Shown: positions 1-8,331, counted from the stretch's first letter. The stretch is DNA of 64,000 nucleotides from Bacteroidota bacterium (GCA_016717725.1 JADKFA010000008.1:119685-183684); one strand, 5' to 3'. A program made the numbers and translations. The notes: generated by a model from the sequence alone, not told the origin.

Positions 1-154
1 GAAATTGATTTCTATTTTCAATTACATCTGGAAAAGAATTTAGATGAGGAATGTATTTATAAAACGGAACCAGATCAGGATGACCTTCTGTATAATCCAA
101 CATCAGCTTGCTATAAAAACCGATTTCGGATAATGGAAGCTGAAGTACTTTCAT
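1..154 (-). CDS. bshC: BshC-like bacillithiol biosynthesis protein, N-terminal fragment
   Basis: The window edge cuts this gene, leaving about 51 N-terminal residues read from an ATG at 154. The peptide starts MKVLQLPLSEIGFYSKLMLD and continues with a PFYKY...LNSF stretch, which resembles the start of BshC, the putative cysteine-adding enzyme of bacillithiol synthesis found in many Bacteroidota. The start lies only 6 bases after the rimO stop, so the two are probably cotranscribed. The assignment rests on N-terminal similarity recalled from the family; no catalytic region is visible. Confidence 0.6.
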   Translation of the reverse strand, partial: MKVLQLPLSEIGFYSKLMLDYTEGHPDLVPFYKYIPHLNSFPDVIENRNQF

Positions 155-160
155 AGCGTT

Positions 161-1477
161 TTACTTGTTGATGATCTCTCCGTATAAATCGAATGCCGCC
201 GTAGAAGTAATTTTTACAAGTGCAAAATCACCAATACGAACATAGGTATCTTTTGCTGCAACTAATACTTCATTGTCCACTTCGGGAGAGTCAAACTCGG
301 TTCTACCTACAAAATAATCACCTTCTTTACGATCGAATAAAACTTTAAAAGTCATTCCGACTTTCAAACTATTTATATCTTCTGAAATTCCTTGTTGCAC
401 CGCCATCACCGCTTCAGCACGTTCTTGTTTTACCTCATCTGAAACATCATCTTCCAAACCGTAAGCATGCGTATTTTCCTCGTGTGAATAGGTGAAAATT
501 CCTAAACGATCAAATCGGGCTTTTTCTACAAAACGTAACATCGCTTGATGATCTTCTTCCGTTTCGCCAGGATAACCAGCGATCAAGGTTGTGCGTAATG
601 CAATGCCTGGAACTTTCGCTCTAAACATATCAATCAATTCATACGTTTTTGCTTCGGTAGTTCCACGACGCATCGACTTCAACATATTATCAGAAATATG
701 CTGTAGCGGAATGTCGATGTAATTGCAAATATTTTCAGTCTCACGCATTACATCCAAGACATCTTCTGGAAAACCACTCGGAAAAGCATAATGCAAACGA
801 ATCCATTCGATGCCTTCAACATCACTCAACGCTCTGAGTAGATCAGCTAACTTTCGATCCTTATAAATATCTAAACCGTAATAGGTAGAATCCTGAGCAA
901 TCAATAATAATTCCTTCGTGCCATTCTTAGCTAACGTTTTTGCTTCGGCAACTAACTCTTCCATCGGACGAGAAATATGTTTACCACGCATCAGAGGAAT
1001 CGCGCAAAACGAACAAGGACGATCGCAGCCTTCTGAAATTTTTAAGTATGCAAAATGACGCGGTGTCGTTAACAATCGCTCACCAATCAATTCGTGTTTA
1101 TAATCGGCACCTAATGTTTTTAACAACAAGGGTAAATCACGTGTACCGAAATACGCATCCACATTGGTGATTTCCTTTTCTAAATCGGGCTTGTATCTTT
1201 CGGATAGGCATCCCGTTACTATTAAACGATCAATCTTCCCTTTTTCCTTTTGTTTTGCATAATGCAAAATCGTTTCAATGGATTCTTGTTTCGCATTATC
1301 AATAAATCCGCAGGTATTGATGATCACAATGGAAGCATCATTCTTTGAACTTTCATGCGTCACATCAAAATCATTCGCACGTAATTGACCCATCAAGACT
1401 TCAGAGTCCACCAGGTTTTTAGAGCAACCTAATGTTACTACATTGACTTTATTTTGCTTGAGGGTTTTGGTCTTCAC
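161..1477 (-). CDS. rimO: Ribosomal protein S12 methylthiotransferase RimO
   Basis: Radical-SAM enzyme that adds a methylthio group to a conserved aspartate of ribosomal protein S12. The 438-residue protein has the expected order: an N-terminal UPF0004 domain with cysteines at about 18, 56 and 90 for the second 4Fe-4S cluster, a radical-SAM CxxxCxxC motif at C151/C155/C158 inside SEGCDRPCSFCAIP, and a C-terminal TRAM domain. Length matches the family. The sequence SRPMEE after the cluster motif favours RimO over MiaB. It follows ftsY and a small secreted protein on the same strand and precedes the bshC-like gene, an arrangement common in Bacteroidota. Confidence 0.95.
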   Translation of the reverse strand: MKTKTLKQNKVNVVTLGCSKNLVDSEVLMGQLRANDFDVTHESSKNDASIVIINTCGFIDNAKQESIETILHYAKQKEKGKIDRLIVTGCLSERYKPDLEKEITNVDAYFGTRDLPLLLKTLGADYKHELIGERLLTTPRHFAYLKISEGCDRPCSFCAIPLMRGKHISRPMEELVAEAKTLAKNGTKELLLIAQDSTYYGLDIYKDRKLADLLRALSDVEGIEWIRLHYAFPSGFPEDVLDVMRETENICNYIDIPLQHISDNMLKSMRRGTTEAKTYELIDMFRAKVPGIALRTTLIAGYPGETEEDHQAMLRFVEKARFDRLGIFTYSHEENTHAYGLEDDVSDEVKQERAEAVMAVQQGISEDINSLKVGMTFKVLFDRKEGDYFVGRTEFDSPEVDNEVLVAAKDTYVRIGDFALVKITSTAAFDLYGEIINK

Positions 1478-1482
1478 GATTA

Positions 1483-1968
1483 TTAATAAAACACGTTAAA
1501 CTTAGATTTATCGAGTATAATTTGAACTTCAGGTGGGAAAATAGGATTTATCAAATCGAAAAATTGAACTTGTAATCGCACCCAAGCATTCGTAGAACGA
1601 GAAGAAATGGTTTTACCTTTTTGCTCAATCGTTAATTCTATTGAACGTGGATAATTTTCATCGTCGATTTGTTGAAAGTTTGCATATCCATCAAAATACT
1701 CTGGCTTTAAACTATCAGCTGGAAAAGATTTCAATATTCCTGAGATGAGCTTTTGTTCTTTCGGAGTTAATGCACGCTTCAAATAATCAACATTAGAACG
1801 ACCATAATCCGATTTACCAGTGATGATTAAACTATCGTTCGTGATACGATACGCTTGTTCCATATTCATCTTCGCCATATTATCCTTGATGATAATTTGC
1901 CAGGACTGCGCCACGCCCATCTGCGCAAGCAAAACAAAACAGAATACAATTAGAATATTTTTTTTCAT
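1483..1968 (-). CDS. Small secreted protein of unknown function
   Basis: A 161-residue protein beginning MKKNILIVFCFVLLAQMGVAQS, a clear Sec signal peptide with cleavage expected after AQ. I chose the ATG at 1968, one base past the ftsY stop, over an upstream ATG at 1986 that would place extra polar residues before the signal peptide. The mature part is mixed alpha/beta without cysteines or motifs I recognise; the segment LTPKEQKLISGILKSFP looks helical. It sits between ftsY and rimO and is presumably cotranscribed. Function unknown, location probably periplasmic. Confidence 0.75.
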   Translation of the reverse strand: MKKNILIVFCFVLLAQMGVAQSWQIIIKDNMAKMNMEQAYRITNDSLIITGKSDYGRSNVDYLKRALTPKEQKLISGILKSFPADSLKPEYFDGYANFQQIDDENYPRSIELTIEQKGKTISSRSTNAWVRLQVQFFDLINPIFPPEVQIILDKSKFNVFY

Positions 1969-1969
1969 T

Positions 1970-2935
1970 TTAGATTTGAGATTCAAACAATGAATTTACA
2001 AATTCTTTTTTATCGAATAACTGCAAGTCTTCCATTTTCTCTCCTACTCCAATATACTTCACCGGAATACTAAACTGATCCGACACTCCAATCACCACTC
2101 CACCTTTTGCTGTACCATCCAACTTTGTTAATGCGAGTGCATTTACATCGGTAGCAGCAACAAATTGCTTCGCTTGTTCAAAAGCATTTTGTCCAGTTGA
2201 AGCATCGAGAACGAGTAAAATTTCATGCGGCGCATCGGGAACAACCTTTTGCATCACCCGTTTAATTTTCGAAAGTTCGTTCATTAAATTGATTTTATTA
2301 TGAAGACGACCTGCGGTATCGATGATACAAACATCAGCGCCTTGTGCATGTGCGGAAGAAACCGCATCAAAAGCGACAGAGGCTGGATCTGCACCCATGC
2401 CTTGACTCACGATAGGCACATCCACACGCTTCGCCCAAATGATTAGCTGATCAACAGCAGCAGCACGAAAGGTATCGGCAGCACCAAGCACCACAGACTT
2501 TCCAGCTTTCTTAAATGCGTAGGCTAACTTTCCTATGGTTGTTGTTTTTCCAACACCATTTACGCCCACCACCATAATTACATAGGGTTTGGAAGGAAGC
2601 TCATCCACTAAATTAAAATCGACTTTACTGCCGGCGGTATTCTCCGACATCAGTCCAACAATTTCCTCTTTCAAAAGGCGATTCAATTCGCTGGTGCCTG
2701 AATATTTATCACGTGCCACACGATCTTGAATACGCTTTACAATTTTGAGGGTAGTTTCAACACCCACGTCACTCGTCACTAAAATCTCTTCTAAATTATC
2801 GAGTACTTCATCGTCGATGCTGGTCTTCCCAATGAGGGTCTTGGTGATCTTTGAAAAAAAACTCTCACGGGTTTTCTCGAGTCCCTTATCGAGCGACTCC
2901 TTTTTCTCTTTATTGAAGAATCCGAATAATCCCAT
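1970..2935 (-). CDS. ftsY: Signal recognition particle receptor FtsY
   Basis: SRP-receptor GTPase that docks ribosome-nascent chain complexes at the inner membrane. The 321-residue protein has a short N domain, then the G domain with GVNGVGKT at residues 124-131, DTFRAAA at 154-160, DTAGR at 206-210 and TKLDGTAKGG from 270. The N-terminal acidic A domain is almost absent (MGLFGFFNKEKKE), as is usual in Bacteroidota. It lies directly downstream of the DUF4295 gene in the conserved rpmG-DUF4295-ftsY order. No unusual residues were seen. Confidence 0.97.
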   Translation of the reverse strand: MGLFGFFNKEKKESLDKGLEKTRESFFSKITKTLIGKTSIDDEVLDNLEEILVTSDVGVETTLKIVKRIQDRVARDKYSGTSELNRLLKEEIVGLMSENTAGSKVDFNLVDELPSKPYVIMVVGVNGVGKTTTIGKLAYAFKKAGKSVVLGAADTFRAAAVDQLIIWAKRVDVPIVSQGMGADPASVAFDAVSSAHAQGADVCIIDTAGRLHNKINLMNELSKIKRVMQKVVPDAPHEILLVLDASTGQNAFEQAKQFVAATDVNALALTKLDGTAKGGVVIGVSDQFSIPVKYIGVGEKMEDLQLFDKKEFVNSLFESQI

Positions 2936-3013
2936 TTTATTTGCTTTTGGTACTAATAAAAACAGCCTCTTTCGATGGAAAGAAGCTGTCTGATCTGGTT
3001 GATTGTCAGAATA

Positions 3014-3169
3014 TTACTTATCTTTCAAGAAATCTTTAATATGGTCATTGTGAACGATCTCTTCTTTAAAAGAGTAAGATCCAGTCACTGGTGATTTCAC
3101 CATTTTGATCACTTTCGAGAATTCTTTGCCTTTACCGGTTTTCAGTGTAGCAACTACTTTCTTAGCCAT
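3014..3169 (-). CDS. DUF4295 family small basic protein
   Basis: A 51-residue Lys-rich protein from ATG 3169 to the TAA at 3014-3016. It starts MAKKVVATLKTGKGKEFSKV and ends in DHIKDFLKDK. This is the DUF4295 family, a Bacteroidota-specific small protein nearly always encoded between rpmG and ftsY. Its size, charge and fixed position beside ribosomal protein genes suggest a ribosome-associated role, but that is inference. The start is 27 bases downstream of the rpmG stop. Confidence 0.9.
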   Translation of the reverse strand: MAKKVVATLKTGKGKEFSKVIKMVKSPVTGSYSFKEEIVHNDHIKDFLKDK

Positions 3170-3196
3170 GTTATTTTATATTGGGCGGGAGGCCGA

Positions 3197-3379
3197 TTAT
3201 TTAATTTCTTTATGAAGCGTCATTTTCTTGAGGATAGGATTGAATTTTTTCAATTCTAAACGCTCAGTTGTGTTCTTCTTGTTCTTGGTGGTGATGTAAC
3301 GACTGGTGCCTGGTTTACCAGAGTTTTTATGCTCTGTACACTCCATAATCACCTGAACGCGGTTACCTTTCTTAGCCAT
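3197..3379 (-). CDS. rpmG: 50S ribosomal protein L33
   Basis: Large-subunit ribosomal protein L33, 60 residues, with the typical MAKKGNRVQVIMECTEHKNSG start and TSRYITTKNKKNT core. Only one cysteine is present, so this is the non-zinc-binding (C-) type. It usually follows rpmB directly; here two unrelated genes separate the two. It has its own promoter (-7 box TATCTTTG at 3414-3421), consistent with the operon having been interrupted. Confidence 0.97.
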   Translation of the reverse strand: MAKKGNRVQVIMECTEHKNSGKPGTSRYITTKNKKNTTERLELKKFNPILKKMTLHKEIK

Positions 3380-3689
3380 GGTTTAATGTATTATTACCCG
3401 TAATTTGGGTCGGCAAAGATACTACGATTAATGGCAAAATACAAAGGATTCGGAGGAATTTATGTTAAGTGCTTATAAACTATTGATTATAATATATTTA
3501 TGGAGGATAAAGAGCTGCGTCGCTGGAACTATAACTTGATGGAACGCAGATTTATTAAGATTGATTAAGATTTTTTATGATTTCTTTGCGGCCGCTGCTA
3601 AACGCTGCTAACGTTGCGTTTAAGCTGAGACTAATAATAGATCAAAAAGCTCAATTCCAATCTAATCTTCCTTTCACCAAAGCGCCAGC
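3380..3689. other. Intergenic region between rpmG and the inserted T9SS gene
   Basis: About 310 bases without a gene. It holds the rpmG promoter (3414-3444) and, around 3540-3585, a dispersed AT-rich motif (an AACGCAG stretch followed by T-rich ATTAAGATT-type repeats) whose reverse complement resembles 9290-9332. A GC-richer stretch with repeated GCTGCTAA(A)CG follows at about 3593-3625. I see no RNA gene. Confidence 0.5.
3414..3444 (-). promoter_or_regulatory. Promoter of rpmG-DUF4295-ftsY
   Basis: Reading leftwards, TTG at 3444-3442 is followed after 20 bases by TATCTTTG (3421-3414), matching the Bacteroidota housekeeping promoter TTG-N19-TAnnTTTG. The box ends 34 bases before the rpmG start codon. 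Sequence match only. Confidence 0.75.
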
Positions 3690-3728
3690 CCATTTTCAAA
3701 TTTTCAAATTAATCCATTTTCAAATTAA
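3690..3728. repeat. 39-bp post-stop repeat, copy 1
   Basis: This 39-base AT-rich segment, built from nested CCATTTTCAAATT units, is identical to 5307-5345, and its reverse complement matches 9212-9250 with about three differences. It begins at the TAA stop of the T9SS gene and runs downstream of it. Confidence 0.9.
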
Positions 3729-5269
3729 AACTTCACCCACTTACTAGTGCTAAAATACCCATCACTTTCAATTCGCACTTGATATACGCCCCCAGCCCAA
3801 TTTGAAGTTGGTATATGTTGCATGGCTGACCATGGAGGAAGAGATTGTTTGTGCATCAAACGACCTTGCAAATCATAAACACTCAAGATCCCATTTTTAT
3901 TTTGAGGAAGCAAGTATAATATTTCAAAACCTGCGCTACCCGGATTGGGCGATAACTTTATGCTGAAATCATGTTTTCCATTTTCGTTTAAGCCAGTACT
4001 TACCAAACAAGGACAGCCTAAGGTGGTATCGCAGCCAAGGTAGTAATTTGGGTGATAGACATGACCACGTATAGAATAGCAAGGCAAACGAATTGAATGT
4101 TGCATAATGTCACACGCAACTCCATCGCTATCTGGATAATTAATATAATGCAAATCAATAACACTACTTCCTGAAGAAATATATATTTTACCATTTGCAG
4201 CTAAAGTCATTAGCCAAAAATCAGATTGAAGCGGTGGATATGGCGAATAATAACCATCATTGATAGCCACTGTATCCAAACTGGCAGCTATGTTAGATGT
4301 ATCAATATTAAATTGGACAATTTTTCTAGTTGATGATATATAGAGCTTTTTTGAATCTGGTGAAAAGCATAGCCCTAACCCGGGATTCGGATCTGTAAAT
4401 GTTAATTGAATACTATTTGAAAACAATCCTGAACAACGATCGAAGTCTGCAATCCTAGTATAATAGTTAAATGCACCGAAATTTCCTAAGTAATAACTAT
4501 AGGCAAACTTTCGTCCATCAGGTGAGAAATTCATTTGGCCAATAAAGTTTATGGCAGCTGGCGAGAATCCAAGTGAATAACCTACTGGTGCAGAAAACCC
4601 AGAAGGTGAAAGCAAATTAACATAAACAATGTCTGAACTGTCTTTCATTGTTAGCACCCACCAATCGCGACCATTGGCATGTTTACATACAGACATGCCA
4701 GGATTAAGACCCATCGAAAATACCAATTGATTCTTTTGCCCAGTAACAACCCCACCGAGTCCATTATTGAGGGTTTTATCAACAAGAGTGAAATAAAGGC
4801 CACTTGATTTATAGTTTGATGAACTAGTGCCTGACTGATGCAATAAATACACTAAATTAGAATCAATAGGATGGGGCACAAAAATCGAGGTATGGGCCAT
4901 TGGAATACCTGAAATTGCATCGCACCAATTTACAGAAAAACTATTTTGTAGTAATCCACCCCCATTTAACATAGTATCTCCAGTGGCATCGGCAATCCAG
5001 CATCCATTAGTTACCATATTTAAATTGCCCAGTTCATCAGATAAGGTACTTTGTGCGGCCCTAAAAGGCATTTTAAAATTTGAAGGATCGAGTGAATACC
5101 CCAAGCTATCGAATTGGAAAACTGCTTTAGTTGAAACGACATTCGTATCAAATAAACCAACATCATATCCTAAAAGCCAATGAGAATTCATTCCTTGAGA
5201 GTAGCTATAATTAGACCCCAAATTAAACAACAAAATAATTAGAATAACTGTGTATTTTAGCTTTTGCAT
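3725..5269 (-). CDS. Secreted WD40-like protein with T9SS C-terminal sorting domain
   Basis: I placed the start at ATG 5269 because the signal peptide (MQKLKYTVILIILLFNLG) begins there; the upstream start at 5299 adds ten polar residues. The 514-residue product has a repetitive middle with motifs such as FSPDGRKFAYS and FSPDSKKLYISS, typical of PD40/WD40-like beta-propeller blades. It ends in a type A T9SS sorting domain (LSPNPGSAGF ... VYDLQGRLMHKQ ... GGVYQVRI ... KWVKF). The likely fate is export, cleavage and cell-surface attachment. It is one of two genes inserted between rpmB and rpmG, and a 39-bp repeat lies at each end. Confidence 0.85.
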   Translation of the reverse strand: MQKLKYTVILIILLFNLGSNYSYSQGMNSHWLLGYDVGLFDTNVVSTKAVFQFDSLGYSLDPSNFKMPFRAAQSTLSDELGNLNMVTNGCWIADATGDTMLNGGGLLQNSFSVNWCDAISGIPMAHTSIFVPHPIDSNLVYLLHQSGTSSSNYKSSGLYFTLVDKTLNNGLGGVVTGQKNQLVFSMGLNPGMSVCKHANGRDWWVLTMKDSSDIVYVNLLSPSGFSAPVGYSLGFSPAAINFIGQMNFSPDGRKFAYSYYLGNFGAFNYYTRIADFDRCSGLFSNSIQLTFTDPNPGLGLCFSPDSKKLYISSTRKIVQFNIDTSNIAASLDTVAINDGYYSPYPPLQSDFWLMTLAANGKIYISSGSSVIDLHYINYPDSDGVACDIMQHSIRLPCYSIRGHVYHPNYYLGCDTTLGCPCLVSTGLNENGKHDFSIKLSPNPGSAGFEILYLLPQNKNGILSVYDLQGRLMHKQSLPPWSAMQHIPTSNWAGGVYQVRIESDGYFSTSKWVKF

Positions 5270-5306
5270 TATCGAATCACAATATGGTTTTGCTTTCACA
5301 AGCTAT

Positions 5307-5345
5307 CCATTTTCAAATTTTCAAATTAATCCATTTTCAAATTAA
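5307..5345. repeat. 39-bp post-stop repeat, copy 2
   Basis: Perfect copy of 3690-3728, ending at the base before the pepP TGA stop (5346-5348 on the plus strand) and therefore sitting directly downstream of pepP. The two copies bracket the T9SS gene. Confidence 0.9.
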
Positions 5346-6710
5346 TCACTCTGCCATCATCTTCTCCAACTCCTCAATACTCCTCGGAAGACTGATCGTC
5401 ATGATCACAGGATCGGTATCGGTAACGAGAATATCGTCTTCGATGCGCACTCCTATGCCCCACCATTTGGGATCGCAGTTACTACCTTGATTGATATAGA
5501 TGCCGGGCTCAACGGTCATCACTACTCCGGGAAGTAAGGATTGGTAAGTTCCTGCATCGTGCACATCTAATCCTAGATAATGAGAGGTGCCATGCATGAA
5601 ATAATTTTTTGCTTCTGATTCTTTTTTGATGATGCCTAAATCGACGAGTCCTTTTGCAATAATATCATAAGCCGCGTTGTGAGCGGCTCTGAAATCATTT
5701 CCTTTTCTGCATTTTTCGATGCCCGCATTTTGAGCTTGCAAGACCAAATTATAAATGGTCTTTTCTTCCGTTGAAAAATTTCCATCGACAGGAATCGTAC
5801 GAGTAATATCAGCTGTGTAACCGTGATACTCTGCGCCCATATCGACCAAGAACATATCTTTTGCTTCTAAATTTTTTCGATTATAAGTATAATGCAAAAC
5901 ACAGGCATTACTTCCTCCGCCGCAAATGGAAGGATAGCCCATGTATTCGGATCCGCCTTTTTTGGAATAATATTCAATGATGGCTTGTGCTTCGTATTCA
6001 CTCATACCCGGCTCGAGTTGTTTGATCATCGCTTTGAAACCATCGATGGTAATGTCCATCGCGGTTTGCATCAAACCAATTTCTTCCTTGGTTTTTATTT
6101 CACGTAATGAATTCATCATGGATTTTAATCCTGATTCATTTACTACTACTTTCGATTTCTTGGTTGCCTCTTGAAAATAATCTACCAAATCGCCTAACTC
6201 CGCATTCGCCAATGGAGAATGATTCGGTTGATTAGGATAGATGACCATGACTTCGTTTAGTGTACTCCAATTCAATCCAAATTCTTTTAAGTCGATGCCT
6301 TTGTAAACACTATTAAAACCTAACATTTGCTTGGCTCCATCTACACCTAATCGTTTGCCTGTCCAAATTTCACTGGATGGATTTCGATCTTGCACAAATA
6401 ATATTTCATTGGTAGAAACGCCATCAAAAACGCGTGGCTCTTTTAAAATGATGAGTGCTGCATTGGGTTCTAAATATCCAGTGAGGTAATAAAAATTTGG
6501 ATTTTGACTGAATTGATAATCGACGTCGTTGCTGCGATTACGAACGGGATTAGCAAAAAATACAGCAGCAGATTTTTCGGGCATCAGCGCTCTTAAGGCA
6601 TCTCTTTTTTGCTGATGGAATTCTTTCGGAAGACGATCGGTATCGTCCCATTGTGCTAGAGCTCCGAAGCTCAATAGCAGGAAAAAGAAAACCGGTAAAC
6701 TATATCTCAT
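5346..6710 (-). CDS. pepP: Secreted Xaa-Pro aminopeptidase (aminopeptidase P, M24B)
   Basis: Metallopeptidase that removes an N-terminal residue preceding proline. The protein has 454 residues: a signal peptide (MRYSLPVFFFLLLSFGALAQ), an N-terminal creatinase/AMP_N domain to about residue 195, and a pita-bread M24 catalytic domain. The five metal ligands are visible as D290, D301, H377 (HGTSH), E401 (TVEPGIYI) and E424 (RIEDD). The signal peptide implies periplasmic action. The start codon lies 4 bases after a TAAATTTG box and inside a strong inverted repeat (6692-6741). The gene is inserted between rpmB and the T9SS gene. Confidence 0.93.
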   Translation of the reverse strand: MRYSLPVFFFLLLSFGALAQWDDTDRLPKEFHQQKRDALRALMPEKSAAVFFANPVRNRSNDVDYQFSQNPNFYYLTGYLEPNAALIILKEPRVFDGVSTNEILFVQDRNPSSEIWTGKRLGVDGAKQMLGFNSVYKGIDLKEFGLNWSTLNEVMVIYPNQPNHSPLANAELGDLVDYFQEATKKSKVVVNESGLKSMMNSLREIKTKEEIGLMQTAMDITIDGFKAMIKQLEPGMSEYEAQAIIEYYSKKGGSEYMGYPSICGGGSNACVLHYTYNRKNLEAKDMFLVDMGAEYHGYTADITRTIPVDGNFSTEEKTIYNLVLQAQNAGIEKCRKGNDFRAAHNAAYDIIAKGLVDLGIIKKESEAKNYFMHGTSHYLGLDVHDAGTYQSLLPGVVMTVEPGIYINQGSNCDPKWWGIGVRIEDDILVTDTDPVIMTISLPRSIEELEKMMAE

Positions 6711-6741
6711 GCTTCAAATTTAGCACGATACAGTTTACCGG
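6692..6741 (-). terminator. Terminator-like hairpin enclosing the pepP start codon
   Basis: The arms at 6741-6727 and 6706-6692 pair over 15 positions with a single G-U wobble, around a 20-base loop. On the minus strand the 3' arm is followed by TTTTCTTTTTC, a U-rich tract that also encodes the Phe-rich signal peptide. The loop carries the pepP -7 box and the ATG. It could stop rpmB transcripts, or act as a DNA operator. Confidence 0.6.
6715..6722 (-). promoter_or_regulatory. -7 box of pepP
   Basis: TAAATTTG on the minus strand, ending 4 bases before the pepP ATG, so the transcript would start at or beside the start codon. No clear -33 TTG was seen. Confidence 0.5.
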
Positions 6742-6762
6742 AAGGTATCTTGGAGGGATTTT

Positions 6763-6996
6763 TTACAATCCGCCTTTTACAATGGCACGAGTGATCGCTT
6801 CAGTAATACCGATCTTATCGATGGTTTTTAAAGCTGATGTACTCACTTTTAATGTGATCCACTCACCTGTTTCTGGCATAAAGAAACGCTTCGTGTGCAA
6901 GTTCGGATGGAACTTACGACGCGTTTTCGCATTAGAGTGACTAACGTTGTTTCCTGAGATGGAGTGTTTTCCTGTAAGATCGCAAATCTTCGACAT
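6763..6996 (-). CDS. rpmB: 50S ribosomal protein L28
   Basis: Large-subunit ribosomal protein L28, 77 residues, starting MSKICDLTGKHSISGNNVSH with NAKTRRKFHPNLH following, both diagnostic of L28. It normally lies immediately upstream of rpmG; here pepP and a T9SS gene intervene. It has its own promoter overlapping the end of cinA. Confidence 0.97.
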   Translation of the reverse strand: MSKICDLTGKHSISGNNVSHSNAKTRRKFHPNLHTKRFFMPETGEWITLKVSTSALKTIDKIGITEAITRAIVKGGL

Positions 6997-7016
6997 AACT
7001 ATTCGTATTGGGAGGG

Positions 7017-7046
7017 CAAAGATACATAAAATTCTAAGGATTACAA
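7017..7046 (-). promoter_or_regulatory. Promoter of rpmB
   Basis: TTG at 7046-7044, 19 bases, then TATCTTTG (7024-7017): an exact fit to the Bacteroidota TTG-N19-TAnnTTTG consensus. The TTG lies within the last codons of cinA. The box ends 20 bases before the rpmB ATG. Confidence 0.8.
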
Positions 7047-8297
7047 GTCGGAAGCAATAATTGCTTTTCGAAGCATATTTAATGCTGTTTCTGATGCTAC
7101 TTGTATGGTTCTTAGTCGATTATCGCCCAATAAAACTTTCTTCGCAAATACTTTTCCTGGCAAAGCGACGCCAATCCACACCGTTCCGACGGGCTTACCA
7201 GGCAAACCACCACCCGGACCAGCGATTCCTGAAGTGGCCACAGCGCAATCCGTTTTCATGATTCTTTTTACATTTTCGACCATCGCGATAACCACCTCTT
7301 CACTAACCGCTCCATGTTCCAACATCAACGATTCGGAGATCCCTAAAATTTCTGTTTTGCTTTGGTATGAATAGGTCACGGTAGAACCCATGTACCAGGA
7401 TGAGGACCCGGGAACGGAGGTAAGTTGATGGGCGATGTATCCTCCAGTACAACTTTCGGCAGTAGCTATAGTTAGTTTTTTCTCGGCTAATAATCTTCCC
7501 AATACTTCTTGGATGGTCTCTTCATCGAAACCAAATCGGTAATCGGCAACACGTTGATCCAAATCAGCAACGAGTCGACCCATTTCCACTCTGATCTCAT
7601 CTTCATTCACACCGGTTGCACTTAAACGCAAACGCACCATTCCGGCACCGGGCAAATAAGCCAGTTTTATATGCTTCGGTAAATTGTCTTCAAACTCTTC
7701 AATCATTTCAGCCAACATGCTCTCTCCTATTCCTTGCGTAAGAATAGAACGGTGCAATATAAATGGGGCTTTAAATCGAGTTTTGAGTCGGGGAAGTACA
7801 TGTGTAGACATTAAATATTTCATCTCATGTGGAACCCCAGGCATCGATACATAAATCACATTATTCTCATCGAACAACATTCCAGGAGCGGTGCCTACTT
7901 CATTACGAAGCGGAATACAATTCGCCACAATTTCTGCTTGCTTCCTATTCACGGGAGAAACCTCACGACCTCGAATCTTAAACAAGCGTTCCACATCAAC
8001 ATATACATCGGAATTAAAAACCAATGGCGCATTGAAATATTCGCTGAGTGTCACCTTGGTTACATCATCCTTGGTTGGACCTAATCCACCTGTGATCAAT
8101 ACCACCGATGCCCGTTGAGAAGCTTCCTTGAGTGCTAACAAAATATGCTCGCGCGAATCGGAAACTGAGGTGATTTGATGCACTTGAATTCCAATATCAC
8201 TCAACTGCTTTCCCATCCAAGCTGAGTTAGTATCAACTATTTGTCCGATGAGAATTTCATCACCGATTGTTATTATTTCTGCTCGTACTGTCGACAT
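7041..8297 (-). CDS. cinA: CinA family protein (nicotinamide-nucleotide amidohydrolase)
   Basis: Two-domain CinA: an N-terminal MoCF-biosynthesis-like domain (ITIGDEILIGQIVDTN, ITGGLGPTKDD) and a C-terminal NMN deamidase domain (TAESCTGGYIAHQLT, ATSGIAGPGGGLPGKPVGTVW). It probably recycles NMN in NAD metabolism. I chose ATG 8297 (418 residues, MSTVRAEIITIGDE) because the 32 extra residues of the longer frame precede the domain and lie upstream of a promoter box at 8324-8331. It is the first gene before rpmB, a common Bacteroidota order. Confidence 0.95.
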   Translation of the reverse strand: MSTVRAEIITIGDEILIGQIVDTNSAWMGKQLSDIGIQVHQITSVSDSREHILLALKEASQRASVVLITGGLGPTKDDVTKVTLSEYFNAPLVFNSDVYVDVERLFKIRGREVSPVNRKQAEIVANCIPLRNEVGTAPGMLFDENNVIYVSMPGVPHEMKYLMSTHVLPRLKTRFKAPFILHRSILTQGIGESMLAEMIEEFEDNLPKHIKLAYLPGAGMVRLRLSATGVNEDEIRVEMGRLVADLDQRVADYRFGFDEETIQEVLGRLLAEKKLTIATAESCTGGYIAHQLTSVPGSSSWYMGSTVTYSYQSKTEILGISESLMLEHGAVSEEVVIAMVENVKRIMKTDCAVATSGIAGPGGGLPGKPVGTVWIGVALPGKVFAKKVLLGDNRLRTIQVASETALNMLRKAIIASDL

Positions 8298-8323
8298 CTT
8301 TATATCACTAAAAATATTTAAAG

Positions 8324-8331
8324 CAAAAGTA
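8324..8331 (-). promoter_or_regulatory. -7 box of cinA
   Basis: TACTTTTG on the minus strand, 26 bases upstream of the chosen cinA ATG. It supports the shorter cinA start. Confidence 0.6.

Noticed and set aside
940..1170. Plus-strand reading frame opposite rimO, and many similar frames opposite other genes.
   Set aside because: They are antisense shadows of well-supported genes with no recognisable protein features or promoters.
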